Positions 1-10,206 are shown, counted from the first letter of the stretch. The stretch is DNA of 64,000 nt from Marinomonas vulgaris (GCF_018145875.1 NZ_JAGSSV010000006.1:110510-174509); one strand, 5' to 3'. Program-made: numbers and translations. The notes: generated from the letters alone by a model not told the origin.

Positions 1-1424
1 AGGTTCGCTTTTTCGATGATGGCGGTGGTCGAGTACCCATCGACAAAGGTCAGTACTTTCACTTCGCCACCATTGGCTAAAGTATGCTCAGCGCCAACAA
101 TAGTGTCTATGGTGTAATCCCCCCCTTTTACCAGCACATCGGGGGTTAAAAATTCGATAATTTCTTTCGGTGTGTCTTCATCAAACCAGGTTACCCAATC
201 GATCGCCCCCAAGCCTTCAAGAACCGACATACGATGAACAAGGTTGTTAATAGGTCGTTTTTCGCCCTTCAAACGTTTCACTGAGGCATCGGTATTCACC
301 GCGACAATTAGGCGATCACCAAGGGCTTTCGCTTGCTTCATGTAAGCAATGTGACCAGGGTGAAGAATGTCAAAACAGCCATTGGTGAAGACGATTTTCT
401 CACCGTTGATTTGCGATAATTTGGTTTGTTCAAGCAAATCTTCAGGAGATAAAACGCCAAAATTCGTGCCATGGCTACGCTGAAACATGATGCCATCAAG
501 TTGATCGGCACTGATTGACGCGGTGCCTAGCTTACCAACCACATAACCCGCCGCTTGATTGGCGTATTCCACCGCATCGGTAAAACGCTTGCTGGTCACG
601 TAAACCGCCGTCAACACCGCCACCACGGTATCTCCTGCGCCGGTGACGTCAAATACTTCTTTTGCCGCCGTCGCCAGAGAAAAAGGTGGTTTGTCATCAC
701 TAAAGAGTATCAGGCCATCTTCGCCACGGGTCACCAACAAGGCTTTCCAACCAAATTGCTCCCGTAGAGCTTTGGCTTTTTCTTCCAATTCTTTGGTGGA
801 ATGGCATTTGCCAACGATGGTTTCAAACTCTAGGAGATTAGGTTTTACCAAGGTTGCCCCTTGATAAATCGAAAAGTCTTTGCCTTTTGGATCAACGAAA
901 CTGGGAACATTCGCTACGTTCGACAAGCGAATCAAGGTTTGCACATCGGCCAAACAGCCTTTGGCGTAATCTGAAAAAATCACCGCATCGGATTCAGGCA
1001 AACAACTTTCAACGACACTGGCCAGTGCCTCATTCTGAGAAAGACTGTCTTCGCGCTCTTCAAAATCCAATCGAATAAGTTGCTGATGGCGACTCATCAC
1101 ACGCAATTTGGTAATGGTCGGCAGCGTTTCTGAACGAACAAACCGGCAAGTTACGCCTTCTTTTTCAAGACACCGGGTCAACACATCAGCGTTTTCGTCA
1201 TTACCCACGACACCAACTAGCGTCACCGACATGCCTAACTTAGCCAGCCCAAGTGCCACGTTTGCCGCACCACCTGGGCGATCTTCGATATTCGACACTT
1301 TCACAACTTGCACGGGTGCTTCGGGAGAAATACGAGACGTGCCACCATGCCAGTAGCGATCCAACATCACATCCCCAACAACAAGAATGTGTTTATCTTT
1401 AAAATTCAAATACGAAGAGTTCAT
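1..1424 (-). CDS. hldE: Bifunctional heptose-7-phosphate kinase / heptose-1-phosphate adenylyltransferase, 3' end cut off
   Basis: HldE makes ADP-heptose for the LPS inner core: a PfkB-type kinase phosphorylates C1 of heptose-7-phosphate and a separate domain adenylylates the product. Translating the minus strand from the ATG at 1424 gives a start MNSSYLNFKDKHILVVGDVM, a kinase-domain GAGDT motif near 620-640, and the nucleotidyltransferase signature GCFDILHPGH near 351-381. About 474 codons are present and the family is usually about 475 residues, so only a few codons and the stop should lie outside the window. HldD and WaaF of the same pathway are encoded divergently just downstream of its start, which supports the call. 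Confidence 0.95.
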   Translation of the reverse strand, partial: MNSSYLNFKDKHILVVGDVMLDRYWHGGTSRISPEAPVQVVKVSNIEDRPGGAANVALGLAKLGMSVTLVGVVGNDENADVLTRCLEKEGVTCRFVRSETLPTITKLRVMSRHQQLIRLDFEEREDSLSQNEALASVVESCLPESDAVIFSDYAKGCLADVQTLIRLSNVANVPSFVDPKGKDFSIYQGATLVKPNLLEFETIVGKCHSTKELEEKAKALREQFGWKALLVTRGEDGLILFSDDKPPFSLATAAKEVFDVTGAGDTVVAVLTAVYVTSKRFTDAVEYANQAAGYVVGKLGTASISADQLDGIMFQRSHGTNFGVLSPEDLLEQTKLSQINGEKIVFTNGCFDILHPGHIAYMKQAKALGDRLIVAVNTDASVKRLKGEKRPINNLVHRMSVLEGLGAIDWVTWFDEDTPKEIIEFLTPDVLVKGGDYTIDTIVGAEHTLANGGEVKVLTFVDGYSTTAIIEKAN

Positions 1425-1520
1425 AGGCACATAATAATCGATTTTTGGAGTTCGCCATCTTATCATACTCCCCTAGCAAGTTGGACATACCTAAAACATA
1501 CGAAATAAGGCTTTTATAAC

Positions 1521-2666
1521 ATGCTAAATTCCGCTCTCTTTGCTTGCCAATCCTTTTTATTTGATGGCCTTTTGAGTCAATGGTCTCAACATGGCATCGA
1601 TACAAAACAAGGGTATAGCTATGAAAGCATGAACCACGATTGGACATGCAATGAGGTTGGTCGCGTAAGATTGCTCACCCAGTGCCGACAGCTTTATACC
1701 TTCAGTCATGCCAGTCAAATGCACCCAGCTGATGAATGGGAAGCCAAGCTCACGCCTTTATTCGACTTTATTATTGACCATTACTTTGTCGATGGGCGCT
1801 GGATTTTCTCTCTTAATGATGATTTGTCGGTCAAAGACACTCAGTCTGATGCTTATGCCTTGGCGTTTGTTTTATTGTCCTTTAGCCATTATTACAAGGT
1901 CACAAAAGACGAACGCGCTTTAAGCTACATGCAGCAAACCCATCGCTTTTTACTGGATAACATGCAAGCAGAATCTGGTGGCTTTTATGAAGCGTATCCG
2001 GTGGATGTGACGCAAATTCGTCGACAAAATCCACACATGCATTTATTAGAAGGCTACATTGCGGCTTACCATGTCACTCAAGACGATGCTTACAAAAATG
2101 TCATTCAGTCTTTGCTAGACTTAACCCTTGAGCACTTTTACCACAAAGACAGCAAAACCTTACGAGAGTTTTTCACTCCCAACTGGCAGCCAGACCCAAC
2201 CACAGGCCATCAAGTCGAACCTGGCCATCACTTCGAGTGGGTATGGTTGCTGTATCAAGCCAATAGCATCTTACCTAATACCGATTACATCGACCTAGCG
2301 CAGCAACTATGGGTCACCGCCGCACGCCACGGCATGGCAGACAACGGCGGTGTTTATAATCAGATAGATGGCAACCATTACCAAGCCATTGATAAAGAAA
2401 AACGCATCTGGCCTATCACCGAATACTTAAAAGCGATTACTGTCATGCCAATTGGCAAAGAAGAGAAGATTGATCGTTTAGAAAAAGCCCTCGACTTTCT
2501 TCAACAAGCCTATTTTTTACCTAAAGGCGGATGGAATGAGTACTTAAACGAAGACAACAGTCCAAAAAATTACCCCTTGCCAGGCACCAGCAGCTATCAT
2601 ATTTTTCTCGGCTTAGCAGAAGTGGTAGCATGGGCGATAGAAAACAATGGCTACCAATTTAAATGA
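1521..2666 (+). CDS. AGE-family sugar epimerase/isomerase
   Basis: This 381-residue protein belongs to the N-acylglucosamine 2-epimerase / mannose isomerase superfamily, an all-alpha (alpha/alpha)6 barrel acting on free or phosphorylated sugars. The family hallmark [10 protein letters not shown] is seen about residues 173-182, followed by a [10 protein letters not shown] segment about 235-244; both carry the conserved histidines of the active site. It lies between hldE (divergent) and hldD (about 60 bases downstream, same strand), so it is probably expressed with the heptose and LPS genes. The substrate cannot be read from the sequence; mannose/fructose interconversion, an N-acyl-hexosamine, or a heptose-related sugar are all possible. 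Confidence 0.85.
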   Translation: MLNSALFACQSFLFDGLLSQWSQHGIDTKQGYSYESMNHDWTCNEVGRVRLLTQCRQLYTFSHASQMHPADEWEAKLTPLFDFIIDHYFVDGRWIFSLNDDLSVKDTQSDAYALAFVLLSFSHYYKVTKDERALSYMQQTHRFLLDNMQAESGGFYEAYPVDVTQIRRQNPHMHLLEGYIAAYHVTQDDAYKNVIQSLLDLTLEHFYHKDSKTLREFFTPNWQPDPTTGHQVEPGHHFEWVWLLYQANSILPNTDYIDLAQQLWVTAARHGMADNGGVYNQIDGNHYQAIDKEKRIWPITEYLKAITVMPIGKEEKIDRLEKALDFLQQAYFLPKGGWNEYLNEDNSPKNYPLPGTSSYHIFLGLAEVVAWAIENNGYQFK

Positions 2667-2730
2667 GTTAAAATACAAGCCAAGACACACCCTAATTTTG
2701 CACCAGCCTTTCACAGTAGGACCACAGTTT

Positions 2731-3678
2731 ATGTACATAGTCACAGGCGGCGCCGGATTCATCGGCAGCAACATCATCAAGGCATTGAACCAAAAAGGCA
2801 TCAAAAACATTCTATTGGTTGACGACTTAACCGACGGCAAAAAATGCTTAAATTTGTCGGACCTCGACATCGCCGATTACATGGACATGTACGACTTTTT
2901 AGACGCTATCAAAAACGACACCTTGGGCATCAACCCGATTGCGGTGTTTCATGAAGGCGCGTGTTCTGCGACCACAGAATGGAACGGTAAATTCGTAATG
3001 GACGTAAACTACCAGTATTCCAAAGCCGTATTGAATTTTTGCTTGAAGCACGAAACGCCCTTTTCTTATGCTTCTTCTGCGTCTGTGTACGGTTCTGGTC
3101 CTATTTTCGAAGAATCTCGCGAAAATGAAAAACCACTGAACATGTACGCTTACTCTAAATTTCAGTTCGACCAATACGTTCGTGCCATTCTTCCTAAAGC
3201 CAAAAGCCAAATTGTCGGCTTTCGCTATTTCAATGTATATGGCCCTCGCGAGCAGCATAAAGGCAGCATGGCCAGCGTGGCGTTTCATCTTCGCAATCAA
3301 GTATTGGCGGGAGAAAATCCGAAACTGTTTGGCGCCTACGATGGCTACGAAGCTGGTGGCCAAAGCCGCGACTTTATTTACGTGGAAGACTTGGTCAACA
3401 CCAAACTTTGGTTCCTTGATAACCCAGAAAAATCCGGTATTTTTAACCTTGGAACCGGTAAAGCGGAACCTTTTAAAACCATCGCGGAAACCGTTATCAG
3501 CCAATATGGCAAAGGCGAAATCGAATACATCCCTTTCCCAGAGCATCTAAAAGGCGCTTACCAAAGTTTCACCGAAGCCAACATTACTAAGCTTCGTGAA
3601 GCGGGCTATGATGGAAATTTCCGTGGTTTAGCTCAAGGCGTTACAGATTACCTAGGCTGGCTTGATTCGAATGGCTAA
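2731..3678 (+). CDS. hldD: ADP-L-glycero-D-manno-heptose 6-epimerase
   Basis: HldD inverts C6 of ADP-D,D-heptose to give the L,D form used by the heptosyltransferases. It is an extended short-chain dehydrogenase. The chosen ATG at 2731 yields 315 residues, the usual family length, and begins directly with the nucleotide-binding stretch [14 protein letters not shown]; an in-frame upstream extension to 2647 would add residues overlapping the epimerase gene and is unlikely. The catalytic YAYSK (YxxxK) and the SSASVYG serine motif are present. Its stop overlaps the waaF start by 8 bases, indicating translational coupling. Confidence 0.96.
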   Translation: MYIVTGGAGFIGSNIIKALNQKGIKNILLVDDLTDGKKCLNLSDLDIADYMDMYDFLDAIKNDTLGINPIAVFHEGACSATTEWNGKFVMDVNYQYSKAVLNFCLKHETPFSYASSASVYGSGPIFEESRENEKPLNMYAYSKFQFDQYVRAILPKAKSQIVGFRYFNVYGPREQHKGSMASVAFHLRNQVLAGENPKLFGAYDGYEAGGQSRDFIYVEDLVNTKLWFLDNPEKSGIFNLGTGKAEPFKTIAETVISQYGKGEIEYIPFPEHLKGAYQSFTEANITKLREAGYDGNFRGLAQGVTDYLGWLDSNG

Positions 3679-4672
3679 ATATTTGATTGTTGGCCCTTCT
3701 TGGGTAGGCGATATGGTCATGGCACAAAGCCTTTTTATGACCGTCAAACAAGGTGATAAAAACGCGATTATTGACGTGATTGGACCAAAATGGTCTGTGC
3801 CCATTCTTGCCAGAATGCCCGAGGTTCGAAATGCTATCACTCTGCCCACTGGGCACGGTGAATGGGGTATCAGCACACGTCGTCAGCTGGGTCACTCGCT
3901 TCGTAAAGAGGCTTATGATCACGCCATTGTGATGCCACGTTCTTGGAAATCGGCCTTGGTGCCGTTTTTTGCCAAGGTGCCACACCGCCTGGGCTTTACG
4001 GGCGAACAGCGCTATTTTCTTTTAAATGAGCGTCGTACCCTAGACAAAAGCATACTTAACCAGACGGTGAAACGCTTCACTTCTTTAGGTCTGCCTGTTG
4101 AGCAAGCCTATCCACCGCAAGACATTCCTTTTCCAAAACTGACGGTAAATGAAGACAATCAAACGCGCTTGTATCAAGCATTCAGCCTTTCCAACCGACC
4201 GGCCATTGCCTTGATGGCGGGAGCCGAGTTCGGGCCGTCTAAACAATGGCCTATCGGTCACTTTCATGAATTGGCAAAAAGCGCTATTGCCTCAGGTTAT
4301 CAAATCTGGGTACTTGGCGGACCGAAGGATCAAACCGATGGAGATAAAATCGTAGATAATCTTGGTGAATTTGCGATTAACTTATGTGGTAAAACACAAT
4401 TAGTCGATGTCATTGATTTGTTAGCGGCCGCCGAAAAAGCCGTCAGTAACGACTCGGGCCTCATGCACATCGCCGCCGCCGTTGGCACCGAAGTGCATGG
4501 CATTTACGGCTCCACCAGTGAATTATTCACACCGCCACTGACCGACAAGAAAACCATTCATAACCTACACCTTGAATGCTCGCCCTGCTTTAAACGAACT
4601 TGTCCTTTGGGGCATACCAACTGCCAGAATCAACTTATGCCTGATTCAATTATCAAATCTCTCGTGCTGTAA
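3671..4672 (+). CDS. waaF: ADP-heptose:LPS heptosyltransferase II
   Basis: A GT9-family glycosyltransferase of 333 residues that adds the second heptose to the LPS inner core on the cytoplasmic face of the inner membrane. It starts [20 protein letters not shown], the typical WaaF N-terminus, and the C-terminal half has the [11 protein letters not shown] and [11 protein letters not shown] stretches of the ADP-heptose site, then a cysteine-rich [16 protein letters not shown] tail common in WaaF. ATG 3671 was preferred to the in-frame TTG at 3662. It overlaps hldD by 8 bases. WaaC was not seen in the window. Confidence 0.95.
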   Translation: MAKYLIVGPSWVGDMVMAQSLFMTVKQGDKNAIIDVIGPKWSVPILARMPEVRNAITLPTGHGEWGISTRRQLGHSLRKEAYDHAIVMPRSWKSALVPFFAKVPHRLGFTGEQRYFLLNERRTLDKSILNQTVKRFTSLGLPVEQAYPPQDIPFPKLTVNEDNQTRLYQAFSLSNRPAIALMAGAEFGPSKQWPIGHFHELAKSAIASGYQIWVLGGPKDQTDGDKIVDNLGEFAINLCGKTQLVDVIDLLAAAEKAVSNDSGLMHIAAAVGTEVHGIYGSTSELFTPPLTDKKTIHNLHLECSPCFKRTCPLGHTNCQNQLMPDSIIKSLVL

Positions 4673-4696
4673 AAAGCTTTAACATTAAGGACTCTC

Positions 4697-5482
4697 ATGA
4701 AAATATCAGGCAATATAATTACACTTAATGAAGAGAAAAATATAGTTGAATGCATTGAATCTATGCAAGCTATTTGCGATGAAATCATCGTAGTTGATTC
4801 TGGAAGTACAGACAAAACGATAATGTTAGCAAAATCGTTAGGAGCTACCGTTATAAATCAACCCTATTTAGGGGATGGAATTCAAAAAAATGTTGCTTTA
4901 AAGCATATTAAAAATAATTGGGTATTAAGTATCGATGCTGACGAACGCTTAACCATCGAAATGATTACTTCAATTAAAGAGCTACAGCTTGCTAATTCTG
5001 AATATGATGGGTTTTCATTTCGTAGGAAAAATATGATTGGTAGCCGATGGATTAAACATTGTGGTTGGTATCCTGATCGTTGTGTTCGTTTATATAACTC
5101 ACAAAAAACAAAGTTCTCCGATGTTAAACAGCATGCAAGTGTACAAGCAAAAAATGTACGACACATAAATACTGACATTTTACATTACTCTTTTAAGAAT
5201 ATTGGCGAGTTGTTTGCGAAGCCTGGCAGAAATTTTAGTGGGAGAGCGGCTAAGATCATGTATGCTAAGGGAAAACGTGCTAATTCACTTTCACCTTTCA
5301 CACATGGATTAAACGCTTTTATTCGTAAATATATCTTCCAACGGGGTTTCATGGGTGGTGTTGATGGCATGACAGTAGCTTTAAGCTCTGCTGTGAATAG
5401 TTATTTAAAATATGCTAAATTATTAGAATATCAACGCGACCCAAGTGTTACGAAGCAAGACGACTTTAAAAATATTTGGTAA
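4697..5482 (+). CDS. GT2-family LPS core glycosyltransferase, WaaE/KdtX-like
   Basis: A 261-residue GT-A fold glycosyltransferase. It opens with the family-2 pattern SGNIITLNEEKNI and has IIVVDSGSTDKT and the metal-binding SIDADER about residue 80. Length and the C-terminal pattern match the WaaE/KdtX/LgtF group that adds a beta-1,4-glucose to heptose I of the inner core. It follows waaF by 24 bases and precedes another glycosyltransferase by 21, so it probably belongs to the same transcript. Base composition is visibly AT-richer than in hldD and waaF, which suggests a separately acquired outer part of the locus. The sugar donor is an inference. Confidence 0.88.
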   Translation: MKISGNIITLNEEKNIVECIESMQAICDEIIVVDSGSTDKTIMLAKSLGATVINQPYLGDGIQKNVALKHIKNNWVLSIDADERLTIEMITSIKELQLANSEYDGFSFRRKNMIGSRWIKHCGWYPDRCVRLYNSQKTKFSDVKQHASVQAKNVRHINTDILHYSFKNIGELFAKPGRNFSGRAAKIMYAKGKRANSLSPFTHGLNAFIRKYIFQRGFMGGVDGMTVALSSAVNSYLKYAKLLEYQRDPSVTKQDDFKNIW

Positions 5483-5503
5483 ATTTAGTAGGTAGTATAT
5501 AGC

Positions 5504-6553
5504 TTGAATAACATTTTAACCGTTATGCATGTCAATCTGGCTAAAGGTTTTCGCGGTGGCGAGCGTCAAACAGAATTATTAATTAGTGCTCTTTCAAACT
5601 ATCCTGATGTAATTCAGGTACTTGCATGTAGAAGTGACTCACCTCTTAGAGAAAAGCTTAAACATATTAGACACTTAACCTTTTTAGACTCGAAAAACCA
5701 ACTAGACGGACATTGCAAAAATCAACATGCGGATATAGTTCACGCCCATGAAGCCAAGGCTGTCCACTGGGCATACATTTATAAGTTAATTCATAAAACG
5801 CCATATATTCTGACTCGTCGAATAGATGCCCAAGTAAAAGAAAAATACTTAAACAAAAAAACTTATAGCAATGCTTCTGCCCTAGTCGGTATATCCACTC
5901 TTATATCCAATAATCTTCGCGCAAAAAATTGGGGAGCTGTCTACCAAGTGCCTAGTGTACTTGCAAATTTAGAAAGCAACCCTAATATAGGCGAAGAGTT
6001 CAAAAAGACATTCCCAAATAAAAAAATTATTGGTCATGTTGGAGCACTAGTAGATAAACACAAAGGACAAAAAGTACTTATTGAAGCAGCTCAATTATTA
6101 GAAGATACTCACCCAGACTTACACTTTGTATTTTTTGGTAACGGGGTCGATGAAGAAGAGTTTAAATCTTTATCTAAACACTCTAAAAATATTACCTGGA
6201 TGGGGTTTAAAGAAAATATTGGTGACTTCTTGCCTTATTTTGATATTTTTGCCTTTCCTTCAAGAAACGAAGGTCTTGGCTCTACATTATTGGATGTAAT
6301 GAATGCAAACGTACCAATTATTGCTTCCAACGTAGGTGGAATACCAGATATTGTTATCAATAACGTAACGGGAGTATTGATAGAACCGAACGATAGCGAA
6401 GTGCTAAAAAATGCTATCATTCAACTATCAACGGACGAACCCCTACAAGCAAGGTTAGTCGCAGGTGCGAAAGATCAACTGGAAAAATACACACCTGAGA
6501 AGATGGCTCAAAGCTACATCACTATTTACAATAGCTGTCGAGTAAAAAAATAA
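5504..6553 (+). CDS. Glycosyltransferase family 4 (GT-B fold), LPS core or oligosaccharide
   Basis: A 349-residue GT-B enzyme. The N-terminal half carries VNLAKGFRGGERQTELLI (acceptor side) and VHAHEAKAVHW; the C-terminal half has IGHVGALVDKHKGQ, the FPSRNEGLGSTLLDVM E-x7-E nucleotide-sugar motif about residues 250-265, and VGGIPDIV. The start is taken at TTG 5504 because an AGG-rich stretch lies about ten bases upstream; an ATG at 5525 is the alternative. It is the last plus-strand gene of the LPS locus and converges on the YejM-like gene. AT-rich like its neighbour. Donor and acceptor are unknown. Confidence 0.88.
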   Translation: MNNILTVMHVNLAKGFRGGERQTELLISALSNYPDVIQVLACRSDSPLREKLKHIRHLTFLDSKNQLDGHCKNQHADIVHAHEAKAVHWAYIYKLIHKTPYILTRRIDAQVKEKYLNKKTYSNASALVGISTLISNNLRAKNWGAVYQVPSVLANLESNPNIGEEFKKTFPNKKIIGHVGALVDKHKGQKVLIEAAQLLEDTHPDLHFVFFGNGVDEEEFKSLSKHSKNITWMGFKENIGDFLPYFDIFAFPSRNEGLGSTLLDVMNANVPIIASNVGGIPDIVINNVTGVLIEPNDSEVLKNAIIQLSTDEPLQARLVAGAKDQLEKYTPEKMAQSYITIYNSCRVKK

Positions 6554-6587
6554 AATAACGCGGGCTCTCACCCGCAATGCACTTATT

Positions 6588-8417
6588 TTACTTTCTAAAC
6601 CTAGAAATATCGTCTAATGCATCTTTTAGATGTTCAAAGTTTAATTGCTGATCCTCTTTGACTCTATTTTTTAAATCATATAGGGTATATTGACCACCTA
6701 CTCCAACTTCTAAAATACTTTCTTCTGATATCAAAGCATACTTCGAGTAACTAGATGAAATAAGCCAATCTCTAGGCTCTGACACATTCAACAAATCTAT
6801 ACCATTAGAATAATCACTTATCTTATTTGAAACACCGAGATAGTTTTTCATGACTGTAGGTATAACATCTTCATGACTCGTCATACCTATGACTGAATAA
6901 TTTTCTTTCCGATTATTTCTAGGATCAACAATTACAAACGGCACCTGAATTTGAGAAGCAGTAAAATTACTATTATGCCCCCAATAGTTCAACTTATTAT
7001 CATTTAACTCTTGAGCATGATCACCAGTAATAACAATTAGAGTGTCATTTTCTTTATTTTCATCGATTCTCGTTAACACTTTATCCACTAATTCATCTAC
7101 ATATCGAACACTAGTTCTATACCTATTCATAAACAAAGTAGGATCTGTATCGTTATTAAGAGCAAGATAATTAACACTTGCTAGCATAGGCTCATATTTT
7201 TTGTCATAATCGTTTGGAAAATCATAACCATGTGGCGCATCATAAAATAAAAATGAAAATGATGCTTTGCTACTATCTCTCTCTCCGTACCAAGCTAACC
7301 AATCATCAGTTAGTTTTAGATCACGCTCAGCTGGAGTGTTTCCATCAGATCTTAAACGTAAATTATTAACATTAGAAAAAATAGTTCTATTAAACTCTGG
7401 GTTCTCTAATGATGCTGATGTAAAAATACCTAATTCATATTCTAGCTGTTGAAGCCGATCTATAAAAACAGGAGATCTTCCATTAGATAAAGCACTCTCC
7501 CAATACGTCCCCGGCAGTCCATAAAATAAACCAAAAATCCCTGTTAATGTTGCATTACCAGTCGACATATGAGAATTAAAAGAGATACCTTTTTTAGCAT
7601 AATCCCAAATATGGGGAGTATTATCACTATTAAATGTATCAAATCGCCATGAATCAACGACTATAAAAATAATATCAATTGGTTTTTTTACAGTATTGAA
7701 CTCTAATGCTTTAATAGGATATTGAAAACTACCTCCAGACTTCATTGTTAACTCTTTTTGTCTTTCTAAAACTTCTTCATCAATTAAGCCGTGTTTACTC
7801 ATAAAACTATTAGCTGTTGCTGGGTAAAATAAAGGCAAATAACTCTTAGTTATTGTAACAGGCCTATAACCGTATGCATGAGCCCAAATATGTATGAAAT
7901 TACTAGCTAACAGACATATAAAAAAGAAAGTGAAGAAGTATCTTACCTTTATTTTCATTTTGAAAAAATTAAAGATAAGTCCCATTTTTAAAGCCAGTAT
8001 AACACTAAAGCCAAAGGCAATAGAGACCCACGTCAGAATTGAAAAATCAACTACATCTCCTGAAAGTGCAAGCTTTAAAACAACCTCATTTATATGAAAT
8101 CTGTATTGCGAAAACACAAAAGTATCTATTATAAGAAGGGATATTATTAATGCGGAAATAACTCCAATTAATATAGAAAAAATTCTTTTTGGCAAAATAA
8201 CTAAAGGAAATAAAAAACACCCAAATATAAAAGACAAAAGAAACATTTGCCCTAAAATACTTGTCGATACAAATGTAAAACTCAAGATATTTGAAGGGAG
8301 ATCAGGAAGAAAGTAATAATACCTTAAAGATATCAATGAAGCTAAAAAAACATCAAAAACCATCAAAACCTTTAGGATATTAATATTATAAAAAAATCTC
8401 ATCTTATCAAAAAACAT
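6588..8417 (-). CDS. yejM: YejM/PbgA (LapC)-like inner-membrane sulfatase-fold protein
   Basis: A 609-residue inner-membrane protein with five hydrophobic segments in the first 185 residues and a periplasmic alkaline-phosphatase/sulfatase-fold domain from about 245. The linker stretch YRPVTITKSYLPLFYPATA and the domain segment GIFGLFYGLPGTYWESALS match the YejM family closely. In enterobacteria YejM senses periplasmic LPS and restrains LapB-FtsH degradation of LpxC. The putative metal site looks intact here (IVVDSW, VITGDHAQE, YWGHNSNF). The gene is convergent with the LPS glycosyltransferases and very AT-rich. A phosphoethanolamine transferase was considered but the linker and domain motifs fit YejM better. 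Confidence 0.85.
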   Translation of the reverse strand: MFFDKMRFFYNINILKVLMVFDVFLASLISLRYYYFLPDLPSNILSFTFVSTSILGQMFLLSFIFGCFLFPLVILPKRIFSILIGVISALIISLLIIDTFVFSQYRFHINEVVLKLALSGDVVDFSILTWVSIAFGFSVILALKMGLIFNFFKMKIKVRYFFTFFFICLLASNFIHIWAHAYGYRPVTITKSYLPLFYPATANSFMSKHGLIDEEVLERQKELTMKSGGSFQYPIKALEFNTVKKPIDIIFIVVDSWRFDTFNSDNTPHIWDYAKKGISFNSHMSTGNATLTGIFGLFYGLPGTYWESALSNGRSPVFIDRLQQLEYELGIFTSASLENPEFNRTIFSNVNNLRLRSDGNTPAERDLKLTDDWLAWYGERDSSKASFSFLFYDAPHGYDFPNDYDKKYEPMLASVNYLALNNDTDPTLFMNRYRTSVRYVDELVDKVLTRIDENKENDTLIVITGDHAQELNDNKLNYWGHNSNFTASQIQVPFVIVDPRNNRKENYSVIGMTSHEDVIPTVMKNYLGVSNKISDYSNGIDLLNVSEPRDWLISSSYSKYALISEESILEVGVGGQYTLYDLKNRVKEDQQLNFEHLKDALDDISRFRK

Positions 8418-8475
8418 TCAACTATACTCTTATTAATATCTATATATAAAACATTGTCAAAAAAATTATTTTTTC

Positions 8476-9318
8476 TTACAAACTCGCCGCTCTCAACATA
8501 CGCTTTGACCATTGACTCCAAGAACCCACATACAACAATTTGGCCTCGATACCAGCGTAGTTCAGCGCCAAAATATTATGACAAGCACTTACGCCGGAAC
8601 CACAGTAAAACACATTGGCATCACTGCTGCCCGATAACCAGTCTTGCCATTCAACATGCAGTTGTTCTGCCGGTTTAAAGCAGTCGTTTTCGTCTAGGTT
8701 GTCGCTAAAAGGTCGATTAATGGCACCTGGAATATGGCCAGCGACAGGGTCCATGGTCTCGTTTTCACCGTTAAAACGATCCGAAGAACGTGCATCCACC
8801 AGCTGAAATTGATCGGTTTCGAAGTTTTCAACTACAGCTTGCTCACTCACGGCCCAAGGAAACGTGACATCTATTGAAGACGTGGACGCTGTTGCCTCCA
8901 AAGGTTCAATAGATAATGCATTTCCTGCCCGTAGCCATGACGATAAACCGCCATTTAATACCCTCACATTAATACCTTGCTGGATCATCATCCACCAAGC
9001 TCGCCCAGCAATAGCCCCTCCAGAGGTATCATAAACAATCACTGTGCTGTCTTTATCTATGCCCCACGCTTGTATCTGAGCAGAGAATATCGCTTCGTCC
9101 GGTAAAGGGTGTCGCCCCGTCAATTCTGTTTCTGGTGAAGCAAGCTGATGATGGACGTCGACAAAAATGGCATTAGGTATATGCCCTTCGCCATATTCAA
9201 TCTGTCCTTTGCCATGGTCTGTTAAATAAAAACGGCAATCTAAAATCACCACATTAGGCTGGTCCAGCAAGCCAACCAGCTCGCTTGTCTCGATGAGTGT
9301 TGTTAATGACACAGACAT
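8476..9318 (-). CDS. sseA: 3-mercaptopyruvate sulfurtransferase (two-rhodanese protein)
   Basis: A 280-residue tandem rhodanese-domain enzyme. The C-terminal active-site loop reads CGSGVSAC about residues 237-244; the CGSG type of loop is typical of mercaptopyruvate sulfurtransferases rather than thiosulfate sulfurtransferases, which have CRxG. It transfers sulfane sulfur from 3-mercaptopyruvate to thiol acceptors or cyanide in the cytoplasm. The N-terminal rhodanese domain (VVILDCRFYLTD) lacks the catalytic cysteine, as expected. It is divergent from tlyA with about 110 bases between them. Confidence 0.9.
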   Translation of the reverse strand: MSVSLTTLIETSELVGLLDQPNVVILDCRFYLTDHGKGQIEYGEGHIPNAIFVDVHHQLASPETELTGRHPLPDEAIFSAQIQAWGIDKDSTVIVYDTSGGAIAGRAWWMMIQQGINVRVLNGGLSSWLRAGNALSIEPLEATASTSSIDVTFPWAVSEQAVVENFETDQFQLVDARSSDRFNGENETMDPVAGHIPGAINRPFSDNLDENDCFKPAEQLHVEWQDWLSGSSDANVFYCGSGVSACHNILALNYAGIEAKLLYVGSWSQWSKRMLRAASL

Positions 9319-9428
9319 TCCTTAGACGATGGTCGATGAAGCAAATTAGGTATTTGTTGGTGCTTAAATCTACTTTGATTCGGTGTTTTTTGCTAATATT
9401 TGCCGCTACTATTTTTCTTGAGTTTACT

Positions 9429-10190
9429 ATGTTGCGTATTGATTTAATGCTCACTGAGCAAGGCTTGGCAAAATCCCGCGCTCAAGCACAAACTTTTATT
9501 AGTGAAGGTCGAGTCTCTTATAAGCTCAACGAACAATGGGTTAAAGCAAACAAAGCCAGCCTTAAATTACCATTAAATACAGAGCTTAATGTCACACAAG
9601 ATGATGCCGATAAGTATGTTTCTCGTGGTGCATTAAAGCTTGAAGGGGCATTGCAGCACACTCAGCTAAATATCCAGCATTTTCATGTCTTAGATATCGG
9701 CCAATCCACCGGCGGCTTTAGTGATTGTGTCATTCAGCATGGCGCTGCCAAGGTCGTCGGCGTTGAAGTTGGCCACGGTCAGCTAGATAAACGCCTACTC
9801 GATCACGATAATATCGTTTGCTTAGAGGGTATTAATGCCCGTCATTTGTCTGTAGACGATCTGCAAGGGCACCTTCCTAGCGGCGGTTTTGACCTTGCCG
9901 TAATGGACGTGTCGTTTATCTCGCAGACGAAAATTCTGCCTCAGCTACCCGACTTATTGAAAAGCGCAGGGCATTTAATCACTCTAGTCAAACCCCAGTT
10001 TGAAGTTGGCAAAGCCTTTATCGGCAAAGGTGGTATTGTCAAAGACAAGTCCTGCATTGCACAGCTCAGCACAGACATTCAAGCTTTCGTAGGTGAATTA
10101 GGTTTCACAGTACAATGCTATATCGAAAGCCCGATCAAGGGCGGCGACGGCAACCAAGAATTTTTACTCTGGGCGATTAAAAACGCGTAA
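9429..10190 (+). CDS. tlyA: TlyA-family rRNA 2'-O-methyltransferase (S4 + FtsJ)
   Basis: A 253-residue protein with an N-terminal S4 RNA-binding domain (RIDLMLTEQGLAKSRAQAQ) and a Rossmann methyltransferase domain (VSRGALKLEGAL, then VLDIGQSTGGFSDC binding SAM). Members of the family methylate ribose 2'-OH of cytidines in 16S and/or 23S rRNA. The ATG at 9429 gives the usual family N-terminus and length; an in-frame ATG at 9297 would add 44 hydrophobic residues overlapping sseA and was rejected. Converges on the MATE gene 16 bases downstream. Confidence 0.9.
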   Translation: MLRIDLMLTEQGLAKSRAQAQTFISEGRVSYKLNEQWVKANKASLKLPLNTELNVTQDDADKYVSRGALKLEGALQHTQLNIQHFHVLDIGQSTGGFSDCVIQHGAAKVVGVEVGHGQLDKRLLDHDNIVCLEGINARHLSVDDLQGHLPSGGFDLAVMDVSFISQTKILPQLPDLLKSAGHLITLVKPQFEVGKAFIGKGGIVKDKSCIAQLSTDIQAFVGELGFTVQCYIESPIKGGDGNQEFLLWAIKNA

Positions 10191-10206
10191 TCAGCGTCAG
10201 TCATTC

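Noticed and set aside
2899..3546. 215-residue open frame on the minus strand
   Set aside because: Lies wholly inside hldD, which has clear family motifs; composition is that of an antisense frame.
6588..8417. Phosphoethanolamine transferase (EptA-like)
   Set aside because: The domain core GIFGLFYG and the linker match YejM proteins; EptA-type motifs were not seen.
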